This document shows positions 23,601 to 35,600 of a DNA stretch of 64,000 bases, one piece after another. The notes under the pieces are model-generated. The model searched no databases. It saw only the letters and a list, made by a program, of their open reading frames with translations, and was not told the DNA's origin. This stretch comes from Lepas anatifera (lineage: Eukaryota; Arthropoda; Thecostraca; Lepadidae): contig JAOTON010001597.1 of the NCBI GenBank assembly GCA_034440635.1, positions 806,001 through 870,000 of the forward strand, written 5' to 3'. The position numbers were made by a program, and so were the translations under genes. Within the stretch, counting starts at the first letter, position 1, and the number at the start of each line of letters is the position of its first letter.

Positions 23601-26600
23601 GCCACCCATGCATAAGGGCGTTTACTTTTTCGTTAATAGCTTATAAACCAAACAAGATATAGCCATAGTTTATGTACCATTGCAATCCTCTCGTCAATAC
23701 GAATCGAATGATATATGATATTGCTATGCCAGGTCAAATTTAAGAATTTGACCTGACCCAGGTCAACGGTCTGACCCAACTTGACCTGGTATAGTCATGA
23801 TGTATATCATTTGACTTCCAGTGACTATACAAACACTTAGGTGACAAAATAAAAGCTCTATCTTAGTTTATTCAAAATTTATAGAGAAAAACACCAAAAA
23901 TGCTTATTTGACCTAAGGTGACCTTTTAAAGGTCAAAAGTAAAAATTTTGGTATCAGCTTCAGAAATGGGCTAAGAGCAAGTCGCAACCGATGTTTGAAG
24001 TTGATTCCATCCATACTTACTGAGAAAAGCTCATTTCGTGATTTTCCCCATGCATTGTCAATGGGGAGGTCATGCTCTGCACATGACCTTAGGTCACCAA
24101 TATCAAAAATCCCGGAACAAATGTTGTAGGTCCTGGTGGGCCCAAGATGTGGTATGAGTTTCAACTTGATCGATTAACCCTTCTTTTAGTTATGCCGTCC
24201 TAAGTATTTTTTGAGGTGAGGTCACTTCACCTGACCTGGTGACCTGACCTGATATGACCTTGAGCCAAAATTTTCAGGAAAGATGTAAAAATGATGAAGG
24301 AACAGCTAGACCAGGTCTGGCCGCTGCGCGCCGCCGTTTTTGGTCACTTCGGAAAACCCGAGGGGGTCTAAAAGACCCCCACCCGGGCGAAGGTTAAAAC
24401 ACAATCAAGAACGCACAGACCTCCACCGGTCGAGCAAGGGTTAAAGCGTTTCCATCGGGTTTTCTCCGTGACGGTGAAAAACGGTGACGTGCAGCACCTC
24501 AACAATTGGAGAGCTTGGATCAGAAACGCATCATAGATATCTTCCTCACCACAGTGCACCGCTGCAGGAGCTCCGTTTCACGCTTGCCAGGACAGGCCCG
24601 GAAATGCGACTTAATGCGACTCACCCTCAGCATTTCAAAGAAATTTTGAAAAGAACATAGTTGTTTACTATTGGTGCTATATAAGCAACAGTGTCATATC
24701 CCAATGAAAACTCAGGTCAGGAATCATAAAACAATGGCTCACTGATCAATTAGTCCTGATCAATGGCGGATAAATGGAGGGGCTAGGAGGCTCAAGCCCC
24801 TCCCCACCCGAAATTTCCAAGTGTCTGTAGTTAATGCGTAGTCGGAGACGGTTCGGAGGCAATGGTGGGAAGAAGTTTGAGACCTCCCCCCCTGAAAGGA
24901 AGTGTTAAATCGACCATTGGTCCTAAGCTGACGGAAAACTCTTTTGGCCAAAAGAGGACACTTATAATTCACACCGAGACCCATTTTGGGTTAAAAGTTT
25001 GTCAAAGGCATCCTCCGTAATTATTATTAAGGCAGTTGAGTTGATTACTCTGTATGACTTCACCGTCCAGAGTTATCCATACTTTGATCGCGCGAAGCGC
25101 AAGAGATCTTACGTACGGCCTTGTTGCTGATGTTATTGAAGGGGTAGAAGTAATGAGGCCAAAGTCGTGGATGCGAGGGATGGACCCCACACGATTTTCT
25201 TCAAAAGCCATATTTTTCACTATTTCAGGCCCCGTTGCAGCCACCCCTCCCTCCAACCAACGGCCTAGATCCAACACTAGATGGCATTGTAGAAGTAAAC
25301 AAACCCTGGATGTCATGGCTCATGGCTTTTTGCTGGTGTTACTCTCTACAAGATTTATCCTCATAAAAACACGTGTTTGCTAACGAAATGATTCAAACAC
25401 ACAAAGTATAACTTCAATGCAAATTTTACGTAAAGGGTAGCATGATTACAATAATGTTTATCAGTTGTATTCAATGCATTATGCATTCAATATATACAGG
25501 CACAGCATTTCCGCCATAAGATGATTGTTGATGGCGTCATTACCATCTGCAATTGTTTACGATCTTTGACTGGTTAAAACGTAGTACAAATAGCGTCTGT
25601 AGATGCCGTCTAAATCCAACTGAAATGCTACAAAGCCCTGTAGTCGAAACATACTGTTTTTGCTAGGTTTTTAATGGTGGTTTTTTATACCATGGCGTCA
25701 ATTTTCAAGCTGAAAAACTAAATTTTTTGTTTTCAGCTGCTCAAGTCAAAAGCAGCAGTAATAAAAATAGCCTGTGTAAGAAATCCGCCATTTCCAGCTA
25801 AAAAGATTATTTCTAGCTACCCAAATTACTTCAAAATGACGCCAACAAATATATAAAATAACTCATATTCTAGCGCATGCAGGCAGTTTAGATGAAGAAA
25901 ATCTGTAGGGCAGTTCTCGAGTTAGGAGGGGTAAGTGGGCTAAAATCACCCTGTGCTTGAAATGTTACAATTTAGACCTCTGCAGGGGACAAGTAAGACT
26001 TATGCATCATGAAATAAATCGGAACATCCAATTAGAATCGTTCTGAAATTTTCGCGGGCGAGGGAGTTCATCAGAATCTGCAACATGCTAATCCCCATGC
26101 CACAAGGCGCGGCAAAATATGATGAGCTCACGGGATTTGGATCCAAAGCCCTAGGATTACGATACCAATGTCCTCTGAGGGTTTACTAATCGGTAGATCC
26201 CGACATTGTCTGGAATGTTGCCAACCTACCCATTACATAGTATCAGATACAAACAGATCGCTGAGTCCCGTTATCCAGGCCGCTACCAATGCCCCATGGG
26301 ATTGCATCGAAAGTAGACTCCAATTCCAAACGGCGCATTGCGTACAAACACCAGTACAGCTGAGTGTCCAGCAGGTCCAGTTGTAAAGAGCCGGCAGTGC
26401 AGCTGGATCCGGCGGGGTAGCCCGGTGACCCGTATAGTGCACCCCGGCCGGGGGCGCCGCGCCGACACGCACCAGTGAGCGCGGATCGTTTACAGCTTCC
26501 AGCGGGTCAACAGTGGGTCAGTGGTGCCTCGCCACGCCCACCGGTCAGGTGGCAGGCTCGTCAGGACCAGTGCGGGGGAAGGTGACGCTACGGCTTACGT

Positions 26601-29600
26601 CATGAGTCACGTGGTGTTTTCTCTAGAGTAAAATTACATTACCTTTATAGTTTTCCAAATAGCTAGTCGAGATCCTGCTTTATCTTATGGTTGGTAATTG
26701 TGTCAGATATTTTTCACAGCCATATCCTTATGTATCCCAACGGTTGGTATCTTTTTTATTGCTTTTTTCATCGCCAAAACAATAGCTAAATTACTGTATA
26801 AATCTTCGGGAAGATAGAAGGATTTTTGTCCCTTTAGAGGACAAAAACACTCCTGCCGTGGGATTAACGGCGATGATAATCAGAAATAGTTTAGTGAGAA
26901 CTTTAGTAACAGTACAAGAGCTCGAAGGCACCAATAAGTAACGAAGAGTAACAACAAAAAAACAGGACCCAATTTTCGAGCTTTGCAGGGAACTGTTATT
27001 TTATTTCTTCATTAAACACTAAGTTTTCGAGCCAGTAAAAATCAAAAGATATCATTAATGAACAGGGCTAAAAATGTGAAGCATTAGAGAAAAGTGGTGC
27101 TTACCCACGTAAAGCAAAATAAGTGGTAAATAGCCTCTATTGAGGTATCCATATCTAAAAGACCAGCTTCACATACCGCTAAAAACGGGGCTTAAGCTGT
27201 AGCGAAGATTTCTTTTTAGCTATGCACTTAAAAAGCCTGCTAAAGAGAGTATAACAATTGTGTTTCGACTTTTACAAATATCCGAACTTGGCCTTCTGGC
27301 CTGGCACGGTAAGACTGAAACATCGTTTTACCTTTTCCACCACCTTTTATATTCTTTGGGTTTGCCTTGCGTTTTTTATATTTTAATGTTTTGTTTTTCC
27401 CGTCTGATTTCGTATATTCTTAGACACCTTTTGGGACTTCATGTCTCTTGGTTCAGGACTAATTCTAACAGTTTTAATATTAAGACTGAAGCATCGTTTT
27501 ACTTTTCCCACCACCTTTTATCTTCTTTGGGGTTTACCTTGCGTTTCTATTTTTGGATTTTAATGTTTTGGTTTTCCCGTCTGATGTATATTCTTAGACT
27601 CCTTTTGGGCCGTCATGTCTCTTGGTTCAGGACTAGTTTTAACAGGTTATTAATTACGTGACCAATACAAGGGTGAGTTCCTGATGGGTTCTATGTATCA
27701 AGAGTTATTTTGCGACCTTTCGTAATCTATTCTTGCCTATAATTGTGCTTTAATAATTTTAGGTCATTCTATATGACTATTTGCACCTTACCTCCAGTCG
27801 ACCTTCCGAGAACCGATCGTAGCTCGCACCTTTATATCTGTGGAAGAGAAAATATGTGGGTTGCCATGGTTACCGTTGTATATCTCCGTAGTCGCGACTT
27901 CTGAGGCATACAACACCTTGCCTGGAGCCGGAGTTGGTCCCGATACTATAAACAGGCCAAGCCCGGAGCGCGATTCAAACACCAATGAGGTCATTACATG
28001 CGACCTAGCCATGTTCAGCGAGGCGTGAAGAGGTGCAGATTATTACTGGTGTAACCACTTACTGCCTAATGGCTCGGGGCAGCCTGGATGGATGGCGCCA
28101 GGCCGCCAGCCATCCAAACAGCCGTTCTAGTTTTTCTCTGTAGAGACTAGTTATCGCAAACTATAGACTAGGGCGACAATGGTCCAGGCTGGAGTATGAA
28201 ATATGGATGAAGGTCAGAGGTCAGGGTCAATGCATTTTTTCGAGTTCTTAGAACCGGAAGTACTGAGTCAGGCACCGTTAAATCAGGCTTAAATCATTTT
28301 TCTATAAATTTGCTTAAAATACCCAATAGTATTCCATACCTCAACAGATAAATTTTCACAAACTAAGCGCTTTGATGTTTTCCTGATTACATTTTCGTAT
28401 CACTTTCTGCTTATAACAAACGTCATCGGATTTTCCTTTTAACCTGTACCCAGGACAACCTGGCATAAATAATCGAAAATGGAAAACCACCCTTCTAACC
28501 AGCAATTTAAGCACTCCTTGTCAACCTGTGGGAAATGGGCGACACCCCTTTCCCTATTGGTCGGTTTAAACCGATTTATGCTAAGACGATTGCTGAATAT
28601 TGTTCACATCGAGATCGATTTCAGAAGCATCATTCCACAATCCTGCATGCAAGGTCGATACCCAATATCAAATCCCCGCAGTTTTATTTTGTGTAACTCG
28701 CATACCAGAAATAGATCGAAGCTACGGTGTTTAACAAACATCAATAAGCCAGGTCTATGTCTATGGCCAATGTAGAATATCGGAGCTGAGAAGAAAATCA
28801 AATTTCTCTTACTTGTACAGCTGAAACAAAATATGCAATTCATGGTAGGTGCAAAATGCTTTCAATGATGGAGAACGCTAAGCTAGGATAGTTAATAACA
28901 TCATTCTGAGCTAAATTCACACATTCCATACCTGACGCGCTAATAAGCCCAGTGCAGAGTTGGCGTCAAAGCCTTCACAGCTGACGGGAATGTTCAAGCA
29001 GGGTCGTCAAATCGTTATTCTGTTGGTAATAAATCATTACAGAAATCAGCTTCTCACCAGCATGCCATGATCCCGGGCAATCTTATTTCGGCAATGTTCA
29101 AAACGGCAAGCCGAGCCACTTAGCACATAGAGCTTTGAACCAGGCAAACAAATCGCCCTGAAACTGGGCTTCCTAGGAAGCAGCGTTCTCCACGCATGGC
29201 AGCCTGCTCTGCAACACGGCCCGATCCATCGAAGCGTGCAGTGAGGCATGAAAGTAGGCGCCACCGTCCGCTGGCAAGAAGTATTTGTGTGGCTTTCACA
29301 GCGCCGCACATTTATTCCCACCGTACAGAGAATGCTAAGTACTTTGAGACTGGGAGAGCCGGGCTGAGCCACTTATTGGCATGTAGTTATGCACATGCGT
29401 CCGGTGCATACCCGAGTGCAGATAGGGTGTGCTGGTTAAGGGCAAGGAACAGGCAGAAGAAAATCGCATGGAAATGGAGCAGCGTGCCCAGCACTAGTCA
29501 ATCTATGTCTTCTCTTTCAAAATTTGTTCCATTCCCGCCGTGAACCGTAGTCTGTACCCTCAACTTTGATGTATAATTTGCAGAAGGAGGAAAAGAGACT

Positions 29601-32600
29601 GCCGTAGGGTCCTTTGCTCTCATCTCCCTGCTTTTAATCTTAAAAGTGGAAGTGAAGCGTATCTGGGCCAAAAAATAGGACTCGATCCGGGTCATATCTG
29701 AAATTCTTCGACAAAGCCGGATACGGGCTCTATCCGGCCCCGATCCGTATGCACACCATGACTACCAGTATCCCACCCATATCCGAAAGTTACGACTACA
29801 TCCACAAAACTGGGAGTCCGGTTCCACATCAAGATCCGAAGCCACCAGAATACTCTGGCAAATCCAACCAAGTCCGCAAACGTCTAGGGGACCAAATCAG
29901 ATATCCAACATTCTTCTCTCTTGCTTACGTTCTTATGGTACTTCAACCACAAGGTTATTTAGCGCCGAAGAAAAGCAAGCTAGGCTTGGGCTAGGACATG
30001 GCGCCAAATCCTGCCTCTGGGTGGGCTCGATGCCGCGACACTTTGCATCATTGCCAGGGACAAGTAATCGAGCTGAATGCGCACGCTGACCAACTGCGCC
30101 ACCTAGGCTCCTCGGAAATTCAATACATTACATATTTTAGCGGACAGCAGGTCCACCAAATCTATTTGCGTGAGCCCATCCGTTGTGGTAGTTAAAAGAG
30201 TCACAGCAATGCTACAGTAGGTACAATTTTCCTGCTCATAAAGGTGGCACTGTAGCAGCACACGCAAACGGGCCGCAACTATGAGGCAGTCTGTCATCGT
30301 TGCAAATGAAATTGATAAAAGCTTATGCCTTTCGTGAAATTAGTTCCGTCAGTTACTCCCGGTATCATTTCATATGCCCCACAGAAGTTTGAATTAATTG
30401 GAAGATTGTCGTCAACTACGATGGCACTGGTAAAAGTAGGCCGACTTCCATAATGACACCTGAAAATGACATTATCACATCTGAGTCACAAAACAAGTGC
30501 AGAAAAAATATAACACAAGCTATGTATGGGCCCATTAATTGACTGAGAACTTTAGTATGTAAACATAGTACTTAACAAGCCAGTGAAAACCTACAATACT
30601 GTTACAATATTCAGTCTATGACCGTTTTAATTTCCCGCTGTCAATAAATCTCCAGCAATGAGCAAAGCTGGGCGAGACGTAGAACGAGTAGAAACTGAAT
30701 TTGTTCCAAACCAACCGTATCTGCAGCTATCGAACGTATAATCCACTCGATAGGCCCGTGAGCTAACCCGAGTTTCCCCTGGCACAGGCTGGAGGCAGCA
30801 GCGCGACCTCTGACGGACGGGGACCAGTGGCCGGCCGACCTGCCGCCGGCGCCGGTGCTGGCGCGGCCGGCAGACCCGCGCTCCGGCCGCTTCCCCGACC
30901 TCCGGTTCGCTCCACACCAGTTCCAGTGGCGGCCGCCGCTGCCGACGGCGGCGCCACTGTCGCCACATGTGTCCGACGTACCCGGGAGAGGCGACACCAC
31001 GGAGCGGTATAGCCGCCGTCGGCGTCCGACGATTCAGCCACCGCCAGACACTCCTCAGCGCGGGTACCCCGGCCGGGGGCGTCAGCGCCGGCCAGCCTCT
31101 TCTTCTCCGGGGTTCAGACAGGACGCTGGAACAGGCGCCGCGCGCACGGCGCAGGTTCGCTCTCAGGCGGCTAGCGAGACCAGCGGTAGGAGAGTCGTCT
31201 CCGGCGCCAGAGCTGAGCAGGAACAGGATAGTGGGCTGAGACCTACCGGCCACAGACCGCCGGTGCCGTGGAGGCGCGCTGAAGAGCTGAAGGAAGAAGA
31301 AGAAGAGGTGGACGAAGGTAGATGGACAACCGCCCAGCCGCAGTGGAGGCGCCGTCGTCCGAGGCCGTCCACTGGAGCGACGGAGGAGTTTGGGGCAGCG
31401 CTAGAAACTGGTTCAGAGGCGCCTCCTGTGCCCGTCTCTCAACTACGCCCATCTGGCTCTGGGAGCGCTGGCGGCAGTCAAAGCTTCGGCCGAGCCGCAG
31501 AGGGTCCAACAGAAGAGCGACCTCGGATCTCTAGAAGACAGAGGCAGACTAACTACCACACAGCCAGAGTGGTCAGACTACGACGACGCGCCACGCACAA
31601 CCCCTTCACCGACCACTGGGACTCGTAAAGCGATCCGAACTCGCTACCGGTACAACACCACCCCGAGAAGCTTTGCGAAGCAGGACTTCGTCACCACGGG
31701 CGACTACAGCAACAGTTGGCCTCCGAAAACAACAACTGAGCTTTCTCTACTGACCGTTTTTGACGCTCCGAGGATATCAACACTGGGTTATGGAGCTCAC
31801 ACTCGGCGTCCAGCAATAACAACTGAGACGGAACAAAGAACCACCGACAGGGACACCTACCATGTGTACTTTGAGCAAGGGTTTATGACCACGCCTTCTG
31901 ATACAGATTATTCCTCGCCGTCCTATACAACAAGGCAGAACCTGAAGGAGGTGGAATATCCACTCCCAGAGGCAACTGGGGAGAGGAGCGATAACAATCG
32001 CCCACTCGATGTGACTTTCCCGGTGGCGACTGCAAGGACGCCCACGGTAGCGCGTACCGATGAGTTCTCACGCACAGAAGACCTACTTCCTAACCCGCTC
32101 TCATATGAAAATGAGCCTTCTCTCCGGACCCAGCTAGAAGCGGCGCCCGGGAGCGAAAGACACGCTTCCACGGAGGCGCCCTGAAATGAGAGGTGTAACC
32201 CAGCAGAACCTGCCGGAAGTTCCAGCGACAACAGAAACAGTGCCAAGGGGGCTTCCGGAGATAGGGGAGACTTACTCAGGTGCAAGTCCCGGAACTTACC
32301 CACCGCAGCTTTCAGGTGTAACTACCAGCCTCCCCAGCATTCGTTTCGAAACTAACGACACAACCGTGCACACCAGTCGAGGGGGACCTCAGCAAACACT
32401 CCCGGTGACTACAGAAACATTCCCCACGGCACTTTCCGACAAAAGAGAAACATTACTGTGGACCTTTTCTCGGACAAATTCAGAAGAATTCTTAAAAACT
32501 AACGAGAGGTTAACATATTCTCCTCAACAGGCCAGAGGGACAAGTCTGTCACCACTTTGGCAAGATGTTACACAAGCATCTACAGAGGCGACAGAAAAGA

Positions 32601-35600
32601 TTTACAATTTGAGCACATTGTCGCCCACGGAGACCTCGGCCGATACCGTTCTAAATATGGAGGAAAAATTTCCGAGTGTTCCACCAGCGTCGGAGACTGG
32701 CATGAAATACACATTCCAAGATACCAAACACTCATCAGATTTGAACAAGAGCACAGCCAGTATCCGTAATTTTTCTGCTTCCACCACTCAAGAGTCAAAA
32801 ACAACACAAAACTCATTCGATTACGAATATTATGCTTATGATGGAGAAGATTTATATTATGAGTATGACGAAGACCAGCCTGTCGAAGAGGAAGGTATCA
32901 TCGCCCGCGCAGATAATTTCGACACACACTTGAAAACGTTCATTGATCGCTCGGATGACTTTGACTACCGCACAGATAACTATTTAGAAACCCATGAAAA
33001 TGCTACAGATCTACCTGTCTCCCTTCCCATATTGGACACATACTTGGACTTCGACCGAGATGAGGCTGAAAAAGCCGGCAACATTGGAGACACAGCAGGA
33101 GACTTACTAAATGATGGGACTGCACGCCCGATAGCCAGCCCTGGCAAATCGAGCAGTACGCCGGATACCGATGAGATTATAAAAGAACAACACCCATCCT
33201 CCACCACCGAATCCATAGCTCTAGCAGCAACGCTGTATCGCTCGGAAAGCGGACGAGGGAGCTCAGTTCGCGAACAAAGCAGTGATCCCAGAAGCCAAAG
33301 CGCCAAGGATTCAGATGTTTGGGAGTACGGGACGAACTTACTACTGCAGAATGAAAGTAACGAGCGTGGTAACGATGCCAGGACCCGGCCCGAAACGCAG
33401 AGCAAGCCCATACTCCCTGAACTGCCCCAACTCGATATTAACGAGGAGTACTATTACTACGATGACGCAGAAAGTGACGGTTTATTAGATACAGCAACAA
33501 ATGACGCTTCAATTAAAACTGATAACTTTACTCCTTTATACGACCTGGAAATGTCTGCTTCTACGACTGAGAAAAGTAATAACGGAGAAGTGACCCTGCA
33601 CATGGCCAGGCTGAGTGCGAATAACGAGGCAGGACCATACTATCCCGAACCAGAGATGTCGGAAGCGCCCGAATCAGAGCTCGCACACACAACACCAATA
33701 TATACAACCAAGCAGGAGGTGCCAGAGCCAGCAGCAGAGACAGACGCCGGATCATTTGGACTGGAAGTGAATGAACACCTCGGCAGCCATAGTCAGATCG
33801 GGGGTGGCACCCAACAATACAGCCAATCTATCGGCACGACAACGCAGGCAACGCAGACAAACAAGCAGGAGGATTCCGTCACTAATACTTACACAACACC
33901 AATGGAGTTTATAAGTACAGCCCGGGAAGCCACTACAGAGGCGATTCAGGTCAACAAACCAGGCACCAGCCCATCATATCATGATCACGATGCATCTCAA
34001 CCGCCATATCTGCACACCACCACACAACCCTTATCCAGCTCACCCAACAAAGCGACGCCTTCTCCCAACACAGATACCAGCAGCCAAGGGGCAGTCGGAT
34101 ACGACGAGACTACCCCTAATGCGATGAATACAACGCCAATAATTTCAGATACTTCGGAACGTGGCTGGCGTCAGGGACTGACGGCATCTCCAGCCATCAG
34201 AACGGCAGCACCAGCCAAGACAGACATCTACCTCTTCTCCAACTTCCCAGAATTCGTCCCTGGAGAGGAAACTGGCAGTTCTCAACATGATGCTCACGTC
34301 CCAAACAGATCAAGAACAGCGGATACCGATGAGGAAGAAGGCACTATCGAGGGAGAAATAGGTAGCATCGATGGGGAGACGACTACCACTGTTGTCGATA
34401 TGAGCATCAACGATGAAAGAAGTGGCACCGTCTTAGAGGATCGACGCACCATCGACATAGAGACGAGCATCTCCGATGGAGAGATGGGCATCCCCGGGGA
34501 GGAACTGGGCACTCCTGATGACGATGTGGGCAAAATTGATGAGAAAAATGGCGCCATCCATGTAGAGACGAGCACTGTTGATGTGAAAGCAGATGAAATT
34601 GATCAGAGAACGGGCACCAACGATGAAGAAACCATTGATCGGGAAATCAGCACCAAACAGACCATTTCAAGCACGGCAGAGCCCGGCAGAGCAGAGTCGT
34701 ATCCAACAGCTCCGGTGGAATCAACTCCTAAAAATCTGCCCGAAGTAAGTTCAACAAATGGTATGTCAGTAGGGGATGGCCAAGAAGGCGATGCAGAAAA
34801 ATCTGACAAACAGCCAGTTTCATCAGAAAAGGACTTCAACGATGGTTTCACGTCACAGACAGGTACGCAAATATCAACAACATCCGCTTCACCTGGCTCT
34901 ACAATAACCCGGAAACCAATACCGAAGCTGATAGACAGGCCGAAATTCTCAAAATATTTCCGGTTTGGGAAGGAGAAAGAGCTCACCGTCAACACTCCAG
35001 AAAAGAGTGCAGCTGAAAACGATAAAAAGAGAACCCATCCTGACATTTCAGCACCAACAGAAGATATGCAAGAAAAGAATGCAACAGCACCGGTAAAGCC
35101 TTCGACAGCAGTGCCCAAACCCCCACCTGGTTGGGTATCCTTAGAGGAGGACGTCACTGACAAACCAAAGCTCGGCGAAATTCATTCTGAGAAGCCATCG
35201 CTAGCTGAAGTGCGAGCTGCTATCCAGCCCTTTAGTCTGGCGGAGATGTTGGTTGAATCAGGTCAGAGTCTGGCCGAGTTCCTCAGTAGCCAGTATACCA
35301 TGGAAGATGTGCAGTATATCATCAAAAGACTGCGGGCAAGGCGTGACGGACGACCTCTTCCCGATGACCCACGCACGCCATCAACATCGCCATCGCCAAA
35401 GCCCGTTCCGGAGGCAGTGACAAAGGCAGCCGAGCCAGTCACAGTGGCAGAAACTCAGCAGCTGTCAACATCTACCGGCAGTCCTTCACAACCAGCTGAA
35501 GGTGAAGACTTGACACGCACAAGTGAGGCTCCCCTCGACCCTCCCCATTCAGCGCTGAACAGTTTTAGTAATCATTCTGAGCCGGGTGCTGAAGAGGCCA

